NCBI RefSeq assembly: GCF_024809855.1
Contig: NZ_JANUEM010000012.1
Span: forward strand, 1-64,000
From: Rheinheimera pacifica
Lineage (GTDB): Bacteria; Pseudomonadota; Gammaproteobacteria; Enterobacterales; Alteromonadaceae
Length of the DNA stretch: 64,000 nt
Reading direction: 5' to 3'
Position numbers and translations under genes: made by a program. Below, one piece after another: positions 18,656-27,975 of the stretch. Position 1 is the stretch's first letter; the number at the start of each line of letters is the position of its first letter. The notes below the pieces were generated by a model that ran no database searches, had not been told where the DNA came from, and saw only the letters and a program-made list of their open reading frames with translations.

Positions 18656-20041
18656 TCACGGCACAGTAACAAAATCATCCATCAGGATTAAACCTATCAT
18701 GGTGGCATCCAGATTTATGCCATCACGCGCTATGGCAGTGTAAATGCTGTTTGCCTCCAAACTTACCGGTGCTTCAATGGCTACGGTTTTAGTACCGGTT
18801 GGTGTTACGGTAACCACATAGTCACCGCCAGCCAGTGCAACATAGCCAGTTTCAGCTTTAAATAGCACATTGCTAAAAGCCGGTGTTGTGGTGGCAATAT
18901 CGCCATCAGCCGTAACATAAATATCTACATTCCCGGCCAGCGTAGAGCCGTGCACAATACGTACTTTGGCTTCAGTTGCCACCCGCCGCGGCATATCTGT
19001 CAGGATTAGCGGTTCAATTGTATTCTCACCTAAAGAACCTACTGCCAGCACACTGTAAAAAGCACCGACTTCTACAGTGACGTCTTCATCTATCACCACT
19101 ACGCTATTATCGGCATCGGCAGCCACTTTTACGTTGTAAGTATCAGGCTCTACTGCAACATATTCGGTAAAATCAGGGAATGCCAGCGCATCTACCAGCG
19201 TTATAGCGTCGTTAACTAACACATCTACCGCCGGCGCATCCGACACATTATGCACTACCCGTACTGATGCCGTAGCACCCGCATCCAGAATGGCCAGCTC
19301 GCTGCCGTCCTGCGCTACGGCTAACAGTGAAACCGGTGATTCACCTGAATACTGGCTATCAACAGCTGCCACCACGAAATCAGTACCGGCAGTGCTTAAA
19401 TCCAGTGTACCGCTATCAAACACCACCGTTTCATTGTCTGGCAGGGTAATACGTACGCGGTACTGTGCCGGGTCCAACACTAACGGATCAGTAAAGTCTT
19501 TAAATGAGAAGGTCACTGCCGGGGTGCCAAGTTCGGCGTCTGGTGCGGTAACATGTACACTGACTTCAGGCGCGGTAGAAGCAGCATGTACTACCTGCAG
19601 GCGGATTTTGCCAGCAGCTACATCATCCACAGTGCCGGTAACCACTAAAGGCTCAAGTGATTCCTCAGCCACTTTGCCAACCGCAAATACAGTGTAACGG
19701 GTGGCTTCTTCAAGTGCTAAATCCAGTGGACCTATTACCGTAGCAGTGTTGTCTTCGCCCGGCAAAATAGCATCCACTGCAATGCTGTAAGTAGCAGGTG
19801 GCAACGACAACACTTCAGATGCCTCGCCAAAGGCGAGGCTTTCTATGGCGGTATCACCGTTGGCCAGCACATTAACATCAGGTGCGTCTATCGAAGTATG
19901 AACTACCTGCACAGAAGCGTTAACCACTACCGGCGGAGGGGGCTCTGGTGTTGGAGCCGCATCGTCATCATCATCTAGCCAGCAACCTGTAAGCGATATT
20001 GCCAGCACTGCAGGTAAAGCAAAGCTTTTTATTTCATTCAT
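18656..20041 (-). CDS. DUF4397 repeat lipoprotein
   Basis: The 461-residue protein has a lipoprotein signal (LAISLTGC, lipidated Cys at residue 20) followed by an acidic DDDDD and proline-rich linker. It then has four tandem DUF4397 domains of about 100 residues, each opening with a variant of V(R/Q)VVH-xSxDAPxVDV: VQVVHTSIDAPDVNV, LQVVHAASTAPEVSV, VRVVHNVSDAPAVDV and VRIVHGSTLAGNVDI. The family is thought to be surface or periplasmic, with a beta-sandwich fold and unknown ligand. The predicted protein is strongly acidic. Single-gene unit whose Shine-Dalgarno lies inside a hairpin at 20046-20079, which suggests translational control. Confidence 0.9.
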   Translation of the reverse strand: MNEIKSFALPAVLAISLTGCWLDDDDDAAPTPEPPPPVVVNASVQVVHTSIDAPDVNVLANGDTAIESLAFGEASEVLSLPPATYSIAVDAILPGEDNTATVIGPLDLALEEATRYTVFAVGKVAEESLEPLVVTGTVDDVAAGKIRLQVVHAASTAPEVSVHVTAPDAELGTPAVTFSFKDFTDPLVLDPAQYRVRITLPDNETVVFDSGTLDLSTAGTDFVVAAVDSQYSGESPVSLLAVAQDGSELAILDAGATASVRVVHNVSDAPAVDVLVNDAITLVDALAFPDFTEYVAVEPDTYNVKVAADADNSVVVIDEDVTVEVGAFYSVLAVGSLGENTIEPLILTDMPRRVATEAKVRIVHGSTLAGNVDIYVTADGDIATTTPAFSNVLFKAETGYVALAGGDYVVTVTPTGTKTVAIEAPVSLEANSIYTAIARDGINLDATMIGLILMDDFVTVP

Positions 20042-20045
20042 TGTT

Positions 20046-20079
20046 GTAACCCTTCAGTTGTGAATTGCTGAAGTGTTAC
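20046..20079 (-). promoter_or_regulatory. inverted repeat covering the ribosome binding site of the DUF4397 gene
   Basis: On the minus strand GTAACACTTCAG and CTGAAGGGTTAC pair over 11 of 12 positions around a 10-base loop. The 3' arm contains the GAAGGG Shine-Dalgarno, about 9 bases before the ATG at 20041. It may be an RNA switch hiding the ribosome site or a dyad for a DNA-binding regulator; the sequence cannot tell which. Confidence 0.6.
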
Positions 20080-20187
20080 GCCAGGTTTTTTGCTAAGGAT
20101 CAGCCCTGTTTTACAACAAAAATCGAATAAAGATGTCGAAAAAAAGCACTAATCCAAAGCTACAGGAATAACGTAGAGCCCGCTCTT

Positions 20188-21321
20188 TTAAAAGGAGATA
20201 TGTGCCGGAACAGGCAAAAATGGTTGCAAATACTCAGCACGCCAGCCTTTTAAAAACTCTGGTACAGGCAATTGCTCACGTTCTTGATCTGTTACCCGCC
20301 AGCACCAGTTAAGGTATTCATTTAACTGGCGTTTCACTGACATAAACTCAGCCGGAATATTATGTTCAGTCGAGGCTTGTTTAACCGCGGCTGTAAGTTG
20401 AGTGACCGTTTCTTTATAACCGGCAAACTGCGACGGATGGTAAAAACGTTGCGGACATTCAGCCGGTGGTAGTTCTTTCGCTGTGCTAATCAGCTCGATC
20501 AGTGCTTTGGCATGGCGCCGCAGTTCACGCGGTGGCATACCAGGAATATTCAGCAGGCTTTCTGCTGTTGCCGGGCGGCGTTTGGCCAGTTCAACAAGCT
20601 GAATATCTTTGATAATAAGCCCCAACGCCAGATCCCGCTGCATTGCATATTGCTGACGCCAGGCTGCGAGCTCACGCAGTACCGCCAGCTCTCTTGGCGT
20701 AAGTTGCCAGCTGTTTTTAATTTCCAGATACTTAAATTCCAGCGGTAATTGTTGCTCACGCCGCTGCATTAACTGTTGCCCTTCTGCCAGTAACAAACGC
20801 TGTTGCTCAGCAGACATTTGCGCGGTAAGGTGCTGATACAGCGGAAACAAAAAATGCACATCATTTGCCGCATATTGCAGCTGAGTTTGTGACAATGGCC
20901 GGGCCAGCCAGTCAGTACGGGATTCACTTTTATCCAGTATCTCGCCACTTAGCTGCTCTACCAGCCTGGCATAGCCCATGCTGCTGCCCCAGCCTAACAG
21001 CTCAGCTGCCAGTTGGGTGTCAAAAAGAGGGGTTATCTGCATAATGCCAATGGTGGCCAGCGCTTCGATATCTTCGCTGCAGGAATGTAATAACTTAATT
21101 AGCTCCGGTTTGGCAAACAGCTGTTGTAGCGGCTGCCAGTCGGTAACGGATAACGGATCTACCAGCGCCAGCTGATTACCGTCGTATAATTGAATTAACC
21201 CCAGTTTGGGAAACAACGTACTTTGGCGGATAAACTCAGTGTCTACCGCCAGTAACTGACTGTTTGCTACCTGCTGACAATAGGCTGCCAACGCGTTGTT
21301 ATCTGTGATTACACCAATCAT
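20188..21321 (-). CDS. rnd: ribonuclease D
   Basis: 3'-5' exoribonuclease that trims tRNA precursors and other small RNAs. The DEDDy catalytic residues are visible: Asp and Glu in LAVDTEFIR (about 21-29), Asp in LHSCSEDIEAL, and the Tyr/Asp pair in QYAANDVHFLFPLY. They are followed by an HRDC domain (about 205-285). It is 377 residues, as usual. Monocistronic, with fadD downstream on the same strand behind its own start region. Confidence 0.95.
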   Translation of the reverse strand: MIGVITDNNALAAYCQQVANSQLLAVDTEFIRQSTLFPKLGLIQLYDGNQLALVDPLSVTDWQPLQQLFAKPELIKLLHSCSEDIEALATIGIMQITPLFDTQLAAELLGWGSSMGYARLVEQLSGEILDKSESRTDWLARPLSQTQLQYAANDVHFLFPLYQHLTAQMSAEQQRLLLAEGQQLMQRREQQLPLEFKYLEIKNSWQLTPRELAVLRELAAWRQQYAMQRDLALGLIIKDIQLVELAKRRPATAESLLNIPGMPPRELRRHAKALIELISTAKELPPAECPQRFYHPSQFAGYKETVTQLTAAVKQASTEHNIPAEFMSVKRQLNEYLNWCWRVTDQEREQLPVPEFLKGWRAEYLQPFLPVPAHISF

Positions 21322-21345
21322 CTGTTACCCGTTATACGCTAAAAC

Positions 21346-21370
21346 AAAAGCCGGCTGAAGGCCGGCTTTT
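21346..21370 (-). terminator. terminator after fadD
   Basis: AAAAGCCGGC-TGAAG-GCCGGCTTTT, a 10-base stem lying between the end of fadD and the start of rnd. The minus-strand product ends in a GCTTTTGTTTT tract. Confidence 0.85.
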
Positions 21371-21384
21371 TGTAGTGTTGCACG

Positions 21385-23040
21385 TTATCCGCGCAGTTCA
21401 CGCCGCAAAATTTTACCAACATTGGTTTTTGGCAATTCTGTGCGGAATTCTACCAGTTTAGGTACTTTATAGCCCGTTAAATGTTGCCGGCAGTGCTGGA
21501 TCACTTCCTGCTCAGTCAGGCTGGCGTCTTTTTTCACAATAAACAGTTTAACCGCTTCGCCGGTGGTTTCGTTCGGCACACCAACAGCGGCGACTTCAAG
21601 TACTTTATCGCTCATGGCGACTACTTCTTCTATCTCGTTAGGGTACACGTTAAAGCCTGATACCAGGATCATGTCTTTTTTGCGATCTACGATATAAAAG
21701 AAGCCTTCTTCATCCATGCGGGCAATGTCGCCGGTATAAAGCCATCCGTCCCGCAATACTTTTTCAGTTTCTTCCGGCCGGTTCAAATATCCCAACATTA
21801 CCTGCGGGCCTTTTACCAGCATTTCACCGGGTTCTCCGGCGGCAACTTCATTACCGTCTTCATCAACCAGACGAATATCGGTAGAAGGTGCAGGTAAACC
21901 GATACTGCCATTAAAACCGGTTAAGTCATAAGGGCTTACTGTTACCAGCGGGCAGCATTCCGTTAAGCCATAACCTTCCATCAGGCGGGTACCGGTTACT
22001 TTTTGCCAACGCTCAGCCACAGGCCGTTGCACCGCCATACCGCCACCAATAGAGGCTTTAAGGCCGCTAAAGTTTAACTCGGCAAAGCCAGGGGTATTCA
22101 ATAAGCCGTTGTACAGGGTGTTAACCCCGGTGAAAATGGTAAAGTGAAACTTCTGCAGCTCTTTAACAAAGCCTTTCATATCACGTGGGTTGGTAATCAG
22201 CAGGTTGGTTGCACCATATTTAAAAAACGTGAAGAAATTCGCCGTTAAGGCAAAGATATGATAAAGCGGCAGTGCGGTAACCACTTGCTCGGCGCCTTTT
22301 TCCAGCAAATTATCTAAACAGCCGCTGACCTGTTCCAGGTTAGCAACCATATTGCGGTGCGTTAACATTGCCCCTTTTGATACGCCGGTAGTACCACCGG
22401 TATACTGCAAAAACGCAATATCTGAACCCTGCATATCAGGCTTCGTGTATTTAAGCGCAGCGCCTTGCTCTAACACAGTATTGAAACGGATAAACTTTGT
22501 CAGTTTATACGCCGGGATAAGCTTTTTAATATACTTAACCACCAGATTGACCACCGCCCCCTTTAAGGTACCCAGACGGTCACCCATCTTGGTCAGAATA
22601 ACATGATCAAGTTTTACCTGGCCTTCAATCGCAGCCAGCGTATGCGCGAAGTTCTCTACGATAATAATAGTTTTTGCTTTAGAGTCTGTGAGTTGGTGCT
22701 GCAACTCTCTGGGAGTGTATAGCGGATTCACATTTACCACTGCACAACCGGCACGCAACACCCCCATCAGTGCTATCGGGTATTGCAACAGGTTAGGCAT
22801 CATAATGGCAACAGCATCACCTTTTTTCAGCCCCAGCTCTGTCTGCAGGTAAGCGGCAAAAGCGGTGCTTTGCTGATCCAGCTCACGGTAACTGATGCTT
22901 TTACCCATATTAATAAAAGCGGTTTTATCCGGGTATTGGGCAATGCTTTGTTCAAAGATACTTAATAATGACGGGTAATGATCGGCATTAATTTCTGCGG
23001 GTACGCCTGACGGGTAACGTTTTAACCAAACTCTATCCAC
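21385..23040 (-). CDS. fadD: long-chain fatty acid-CoA ligase FadD
   Basis: Activates long-chain fatty acids to acyl-CoA with ATP for beta-oxidation, at the inner membrane face. ANL-family motifs are [14 protein letters not shown] (P-loop), [30 protein letters not shown] and [11 protein letters not shown]. The GTG at 23040 is chosen as start because AGGAG sits just upstream and the N-terminus [15 protein letters not shown] then lines up with E. coli FadD. That gives 551 residues, about the normal 561. The longer frame to 23094 adds unconserved residues. Confidence 0.93.
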   Translation of the reverse strand: MDRVWLKRYPSGVPAEINADHYPSLLSIFEQSIAQYPDKTAFINMGKSISYRELDQQSTAFAAYLQTELGLKKGDAVAIMMPNLLQYPIALMGVLRAGCAVVNVNPLYTPRELQHQLTDSKAKTIIIVENFAHTLAAIEGQVKLDHVILTKMGDRLGTLKGAVVNLVVKYIKKLIPAYKLTKFIRFNTVLEQGAALKYTKPDMQGSDIAFLQYTGGTTGVSKGAMLTHRNMVANLEQVSGCLDNLLEKGAEQVVTALPLYHIFALTANFFTFFKYGATNLLITNPRDMKGFVKELQKFHFTIFTGVNTLYNGLLNTPGFAELNFSGLKASIGGGMAVQRPVAERWQKVTGTRLMEGYGLTECCPLVTVSPYDLTGFNGSIGLPAPSTDIRLVDEDGNEVAAGEPGEMLVKGPQVMLGYLNRPEETEKVLRDGWLYTGDIARMDEEGFFYIVDRKKDMILVSGFNVYPNEIEEVVAMSDKVLEVAAVGVPNETTGEAVKLFIVKKDASLTEQEVIQHCRQHLTGYKVPKLVEFRTELPKTNVGKILRRELRG

Positions 23041-23196
23041 CGTCTTCTCCTCTTGTCTAAGGTTATTATTGTATAGGTTTAAAACCATAAGCACGCAATC
23101 TGTTGCTGCGCTTTATTGCTCAAATAGTGTTTATTGGAGTTTTTACTCTAACAGCCAATCATCCCATAATTGCTGGCATTGCACAATTAGCGCCGT

Positions 23197-24048
23197 TTAT
23201 TCCAGCGGTTTTATAAATTTCAGTGTCATACGGTCACTTTCCCCAATGGCCATATACTGCGTTTTATTGTACTGGCCCATCGCCAGCGTTGGCGGCAGGG
23301 CATAAACTCCTTTCGGGTAATTCTTGGTATCTGCCGGATTAGCATTTATTTCGCTGCTTGCCACCAGTTCAAACCCGGCCTGTTCTGCTGCCTGAATAAC
23401 ATAGGCTTCATCCAGATAGCCTTCCACTGCAGAGCTGGAAATGTCAGATAAACGGGCTGCTCTGTGCTCAACCATGCCTAATACCCCACCGGGTTTTAAT
23501 GCCTGAAAAACACTCTGCAAAGTGCCGTATAAATGGCCGCTTTCGTTCCAGATATGTCCGTTACGGAAAGTCAGCACCATATCAAACTGCTCTTGCTGTG
23601 GTGGAGAAAACCGGGGTGGGTCCAGTTCAATATTGGTTACCTCGCCAAAGTAATCACTTTGTTCGGCAACACGCTGTACCAGCCGCTCACTGACACGGGC
23701 CCAGAAAATACTGCGTTCATCTTTTAACGAACCATCGTTATGGCGAAACTGCGCCAGTGTCAGTTTGCCCTGATCTTTAAGAAAAGGCGCCAGGATCTCG
23801 GTATACCAGCCATGACCGGGCCAGATTTCCAATACAGACATCTGAGGCCCAATACCAAAAAACTGCAGTGTCTCGGCCGGATGACGGTATTTATTGCGCA
23901 GTTTATGCTCTTTACTACGTTGCTCGGCATCAGCCAGTTGCTGTAATACCAATTTAGGCTCTTCAGCCACAACAGGGGGACACAGCCAGGTTACCCCGGC
24001 AAGGAAAAGAGAAAATATGACTGTCTTTCTTGTAGTTATAATCGACAT
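23197..24048 (-). CDS. secreted class I SAM-methyltransferase-like protein
   Basis: The 283-residue protein has a cleavable signal peptide (about 1-28, ending PPVVAEEP) followed by a Rossmann methyltransferase domain with motif I MSVLEIWPGHGWYTEILAPF and later FDMVLTFRNGHIW. It matches a group of predicted methyltransferases with signal peptides (COG4798 type). Export is odd for an AdoMet enzyme, since AdoMet is cytosolic, so a true methyltransferase activity is uncertain. It lies downstream of an empty 290-base intergenic region shared with divergent phoA and upstream of fadD. Confidence 0.8.
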   Translation of the reverse strand: MSIITTRKTVIFSLFLAGVTWLCPPVVAEEPKLVLQQLADAEQRSKEHKLRNKYRHPAETLQFFGIGPQMSVLEIWPGHGWYTEILAPFLKDQGKLTLAQFRHNDGSLKDERSIFWARVSERLVQRVAEQSDYFGEVTNIELDPPRFSPPQQEQFDMVLTFRNGHIWNESGHLYGTLQSVFQALKPGGVLGMVEHRAARLSDISSSAVEGYLDEAYVIQAAEQAGFELVASSEINANPADTKNYPKGVYALPPTLAMGQYNKTQYMAIGESDRMTLKFIKPLE

Positions 24049-24337
24049 ACACCAAACCTTACTAATTTGCAGACATCACATAGCGCCGCTATCAACGGCT
24101 TGACTATGCATACTTATGGCACATTTATACGTATTTACACACTTTTACCAGAGCTTCGATTGTTCAGCTTTAATTCAGTTCCATTTACCTGCAGCAAATT
24201 TAGCTGAATAGTTCCTGAATACAACGTAAAGCATTAAGCCTGACAAAATAGCGTTTTATCGACATAGGTTTGTCATCGCACCGGTATAAAGTACACTAGC
24301 AAATCAGAACATCAAGCTCTATATAAGGTAAACCTGC

Positions 24338-25636
24338 ATGCGCCGTCATTTGTTATCGTTATCTTTATTACTGGCACCCGCTGTAGCACTGGCTGCACCG
24401 AAAAATATTATTTATATGATTGGCGATGGTATGGGCCCGGCATATCTGGCCGGTTATCGTTATTTCAGTGATGACAAAGCTACCGCCGAAGTTGAAAACA
24501 CTATTTTTGACGAGCTGTGGCTGGGCATGGCAAGTACCTACCCGGACGATGATACCTATGTTACCGACTCAGCCGCAGGTGCAACTGCGCTGGCTACCGG
24601 CGTTAAAAGCTACAATGGGGCTATTTCGGTAAACCGTCAGCATATCCCTATCGGCACTATGATGCAGTTGGCAAAAAAACTGGGCAAAGCCAACGGTATT
24701 GTCGCCAGCTCTCAGGTTAACCACGCCACACCGGCGTCTTTTTTAGCACACAATAAAAGCCGGCGTAATTACAACGAAATAGCCGATATGTATATCGACT
24801 ACCGCATCGAAGGCAAAACTGTTGCCGACGTTATTTTAGGCGGTGGCACACAATATTTTATCCGTGATGACCGTAATCTGGTCAGCGAATTTAAACAACT
24901 GGGTTTTCAGTACACCGACAGCTGGCAACAACTGAATACGTTAACTAAAGCGCCTGCAATGGCGTTGTTGGCAGAGTCAGCTCTGCCTGCAGTATTAAAT
25001 AGCCAACAGGATAACCAATTGGCTACGCTGACAGAAAAAGCTCTGCAACTGTTAACGCCGGCAGAAAAAGGCTTTGTATTGATGGTAGAAGGCAGCCAGA
25101 TAGATTGGTGCGGCCATGATAACGATATCGCCTGCGCTATGGCCGAAATGGATGATTTTGCCAAAGCCATTGCCGTGGCTAAAGCTTATGTTGATAAGCA
25201 CCCTGATACGATTCTGGTGATTACCGCTGACCACGAAACCGGTGGGATGTCATTGGGTGCTGCCGGTGAGTACCAATGGCTGCCCGATGTAGTACGCAAA
25301 GTCAGCGCTACCGGCCGTAGTATTGCACAGCAGCTGAAACAAGCAGAGTCAGACAAAGCCGCTCTGGCGCTGTGGGCAAAACTAACCTCCATCAGTTTAA
25401 CTACTGAAGAGCAGCAGGCATTGTTAGCTGCACGGCAACAGGATGAAACTACGCTGCGCAAACTGTCAAACCAGTTGGTAGCAAAGTATTCCTACACCGG
25501 CTGGACCACAGGCGGCCACACCGCTGCTGATGTAGCCGTACTAGCTTATGGCAAAAATGCTAAAGAGTTTGTCGGTTTTCAGGATAATACCCAGATTGCG
25601 AAAAAGCTGATGCAATATATTCAGCAAACTAAGTAG
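24338..25636 (+). CDS. phoA: alkaline phosphatase
   Basis: Periplasmic Zn/Mg phosphomonoesterase releasing inorganic phosphate. The signal peptide (residues 1-19) ends VALAAPKN. The nucleophilic Ser is in YVTDSAAGATALATG near residue 78. Metal ligands are in MIGDGMGPAYLAGY (Asp), VEGSQIDWCGHDND (Glu/Asp/His), ITADHETGG (Asp, His) and WTTGGHTAADV (His). It is 432 residues, comparable with E. coli PhoA. The 289-base gap before it (24049-24337) contains no gene. I saw no convincing Pho box, so phosphate control is not proven by the sequence. Confidence 0.93.
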   Translation: MRRHLLSLSLLLAPAVALAAPKNIIYMIGDGMGPAYLAGYRYFSDDKATAEVENTIFDELWLGMASTYPDDDTYVTDSAAGATALATGVKSYNGAISVNRQHIPIGTMMQLAKKLGKANGIVASSQVNHATPASFLAHNKSRRNYNEIADMYIDYRIEGKTVADVILGGGTQYFIRDDRNLVSEFKQLGFQYTDSWQQLNTLTKAPAMALLAESALPAVLNSQQDNQLATLTEKALQLLTPAEKGFVLMVEGSQIDWCGHDNDIACAMAEMDDFAKAIAVAKAYVDKHPDTILVITADHETGGMSLGAAGEYQWLPDVVRKVSATGRSIAQQLKQAESDKAALALWAKLTSISLTTEEQQALLAARQQDETTLRKLSNQLVAKYSYTGWTTGGHTAADVAVLAYGKNAKEFVGFQDNTQIAKKLMQYIQQTK

Positions 25637-25658
25637 CAAAAACGGATTAAGCATCGAC

Positions 25659-25755
25659 GAACCAGTTTGCTCACGCTAACACGCCGTGAATACGTCCATG
25701 TAGGCTCGATTCAGGCATCCATGCCTTCAACGGTTAGCTTAGAGCAAATTGGTTC
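25659..25755 (-). repeat. cloverleaf-like intergenic repeat, copy 1
   Basis: On the minus strand the outer arms GAACCAATTTGCTC...AGCTAAC and GTTAGC...GAGCAAACTGGTTC pair. They enclose two small hairpins, GGCATGGATGCC and TACATGGACGTA, joined by TGAATCGAGCC. The architecture and core match copies at 37938-38015 and 42738-42824. It sits between convergent phoA and the chalcone-isomerase-like gene and could also terminate transcription. Confidence 0.75.
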
Positions 25756-25771
25756 TCACTGAGACAAAAGC

Positions 25772-26284
25772 TCAATTTATTGCAATTAACTGGCGGCGCA
25801 ACTTCGGTGCGCTGGTATCCGGGTGCAGCCAGATATCAAAAAACGCCGGGCCAAATGCAGTATCCTCCAGCATGCCCGTTTCAGTGCCATTAAAATAAAA
25901 TGTCACACTGCCATCTGCGTGCAGCAATGCCGCCAGCGTATCGCCCTTTTTCACGTCCTGCCACAGGTTGTGTAACTGCTGCGCCCATTGCTGTTGCTGT
26001 GCTTTGCTGCTGTGGCCCAGCTTTTGCCATTCATCTACCGTAGCATCAATAAACTGCTGTTTGGTAATATCACGTTTATAAGTTAGCTCCAGCAATAAAG
26101 GCGTACTTTGCCGGTAATTTTCAAACTTACCATTTTCGCTGGCTAAACGGGCATCGTACAACTGCCAGAACATATAACGATACGACCCCTCGCCAACTGT
26201 TGTAAGCTCAGGCACTGCTGCAGCATTAAAACCAATACCACCGGCTAAACCCAACAGCAACAACAGACTATACGGCTTTAACAT
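25772..26284 (-). CDS. chalcone isomerase-like family protein, exported
   Basis: The 170-residue protein has an N-terminal signal peptide (about 1-22, FNAAAVPEL) and a chalcone-isomerase-like domain with GEGSYRYMFWQLYDARL, LLLELTYKRDIT and VTFYFNG. Bacterial members are not flavonoid enzymes; they are thought to bind fatty acids or act in membrane-lipid pathways. The start at 26284 is set by a perfect AGGAGG site. It overlaps the end of the DUF2878 gene by 17 bases and forms an operon with it and the SDR gene. Confidence 0.85.
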   Translation of the reverse strand: MLKPYSLLLLLGLAGGIGFNAAAVPELTTVGEGSYRYMFWQLYDARLASENGKFENYRQSTPLLLELTYKRDITKQQFIDATVDEWQKLGHSSKAQQQQWAQQLHNLWQDVKKGDTLAALLHADGSVTFYFNGTETGMLEDTAFGPAFFDIWLHPDTSAPKLRRQLIAIN

Positions 26285-26768
26285 ACCACCTCCTGCTTTG
26301 GCCAAGCGCTATGGCAATAAGCGCCCAAACCACAATTAATACCAGTGCAGAGTAAAACTGCAGCGGAAACTGCAAAGCACCACCACTTAACGCCGCCCCA
26401 CCCCAGTAAGATAAAGGCCCGCCGCTGGCGCCCAATATGGCAGCCAGCCAGGGTTTAGTCAGCATTTTGGCCATAAACTCCACCGCAGCCAGAGCAAACA
26501 CTGCCCACAATAATACAAACCACAATGGCAGTAGCGGACCAGCGCTAAACGCTATAACGTTCAGACGCAGCAACAGCGTGTCTATACCGGTACCTGCCAG
26601 CAATATCAGCAACACGGCAATGCGCCCCGCTTTATCCAGTTGCCATAAGCCATAAGCTAAATAGGCGAATACCGGCAACACCGCCAATTGCTGAAAATAC
26701 ACCAATACAAACCAACACAGCTCAAAACCAACCAGAGCACGCCAGTTAAAACCGTGAGCGCCTGCCAC
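26268..26768 (-). CDS. DUF2878 membrane protein
   Basis: The 166-residue protein has five or so hydrophobic segments (about 10-38, 47-63, 72-95, 107-130 and 140-157), consistent with DUF2878, an inner-membrane family of unknown function. Its first base coincides with the last base of the SDR gene and its end overlaps the chalcone-isomerase-like gene, so the three are tightly coupled. DUF2878 is usually found with these partners in lipid or photo-oxidative-stress clusters of marine gammaproteobacteria. Confidence 0.8.
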   Translation of the reverse strand: MAGAHGFNWRALVGFELCWFVLVYFQQLAVLPVFAYLAYGLWQLDKAGRIAVLLILLAGTGIDTLLLRLNVIAFSAGPLLPLWFVLLWAVFALAAVEFMAKMLTKPWLAAILGASGGPLSYWGGAALSGGALQFPLQFYSALVLIVVWALIAIALGQSRRWYVKAV

Positions 26769-27505
26769 TATTGCTTCATCCTTTTGGCAACGCTGTTGCG
26801 TAAATCATAGGGTAATAATGACAACAGCTTTAACAGCAGGCTTAACCGGCGCGGAAAGCGGATACGGCTTTTACCTTTCGCTAAAGCGGTGTAAATACGG
26901 CTGGCAGCCTGCGTTACCGGTACCAAAAATGGCATAGCAAAATCGTTCTTTTGCGTTAGGGGCGTATCAACAAAACCCGGTTCAATTAAACTGATATGAA
27001 TACCGCTACCGGCTAGGTCTACCCGTAAACTATCAACAAAATAACTGACGGCAGCCTTACTGGCGCCATAGGCTTCGCTGCGGGTAAAGGGAAAAAAGTA
27101 CGCCATAGAGCTGACGATTGCCAACTGCGGTGTTAAAGACGCTTTTAGCAGTGGCATAAAGTATTTGGTAGCCGCCACCACAGCGTGAAAGTTAATAGCA
27201 AAGGTGCGCTCAAATGCAGTAAGGTCGAGGTTGCTGGCATCAACATACTCGCAGGTACCGGCATTAAGCAGCAGTAAATCCAGCACCACACCATCATCGG
27301 CTAATTGCCGGGCGGTACTTTGCAATGCGGTGTTGTCGGTAAGGTCCAGCGGTAAAGCCCGGATGGCAGGGTTTTGCGCCAGCTCATGCAGCTTATCGGC
27401 AGAGCGCGCCACCGCATAAACTGTCCAGCCATTGGCGGCGTAATGCAACGCTAATTCGCGGCCGATGCCGGAACTGGCACCCGTAATTAAACAAACAGAA
27501 GTCAT
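26768..27505 (-). CDS. short-chain dehydrogenase/reductase
   Basis: The 245-residue SDR has the NAD(P)-binding motif TGASSGIG at residues 7-14, LLLNAGTCEY (NAG motif) and catalytic Ser/Tyr/Lys in AIVSSMAY and EAYGASKAA (near 147). The substrate is unknown. First gene of a three-gene unit with DUF2878 and the chalcone-isomerase-like gene. The C-terminal stretch is basic and hydrophobic (RFPRRLSLLLKLLSLLP), suggesting membrane association. Confidence 0.9.
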   Translation of the reverse strand: MTSVCLITGASSGIGRELALHYAANGWTVYAVARSADKLHELAQNPAIRALPLDLTDNTALQSTARQLADDGVVLDLLLLNAGTCEYVDASNLDLTAFERTFAINFHAVVAATKYFMPLLKASLTPQLAIVSSMAYFFPFTRSEAYGASKAAVSYFVDSLRVDLAGSGIHISLIEPGFVDTPLTQKNDFAMPFLVPVTQAASRIYTALAKGKSRIRFPRRLSLLLKLLSLLPYDLRNSVAKRMKQ

Positions 27506-27566
27506 AACCGTCTCTATGCAGAATTTCTCTGCTTAAACTACGGTGATAAATGATGATTGGTTTTAT

Positions 27567-27869
27567 TCAGGCGTAAAGATCGACACCGAGCATTGATTGC
27601 ACTTCACTGCGGCGTTGTTCATTGGCCTGGCTTTGGTAGGCATCTATGGCTTGTTGGCTACGTTTGTCTGTAGCTGAGCGGAAATTGGTTTGTTGACGGC
27701 GCTCGTCGTCAAGCTGGCTTATCACCTCATTGCTGGCACGCACACCGCGGCCTTGCGGCACTTCGGTAGCGGTTTCATTGCGCGGCAGCGCACGGCGAGC
27801 CTCATTACCGGCAAACACGCTGCTAATGTTGGTGGAAGCATTCAGGCTCTGATTAACGTTTAACGTCAT
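27567..27869 (-). CDS. small hypothetical protein
   Basis: Encodes 100 polar residues rich in Gln, Arg, Asn and Ser, with no signal peptide or membrane helix and a C-terminal EVQSMLGVDLYA. The segment from about 45 to 90 (DDERRQQTNF...QSQANEQRRSEVQ) looks helical. I do not recognise a named family. Codon use resembles the neighbours, and the frame is open with sensible composition, so I take it as a real gene. It lies alone between the SDR gene and tsaB. Confidence 0.65.
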   Translation of the reverse strand: MTLNVNQSLNASTNISSVFAGNEARRALPRNETATEVPQGRGVRASNEVISQLDDERRQQTNFRSATDKRSQQAIDAYQSQANEQRRSEVQSMLGVDLYA

Positions 27870-27975
27870 AGCATCATCACTTAAGCAAACTGGCTTAATT
27901 ATAACCAGAAAGCATTAATAACCAAGTTATTTTATACCCTAACTAGTTGGAGCTGCAGCCAACGCCGCTGCAGTT

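Noticed and set aside
24200-24337. Pho box upstream of phoA
   Set aside because: TGTCAT-like pieces occur (for example TTTGTCATCG), but no pair of 11-base repeats with correct spacing close to consensus.
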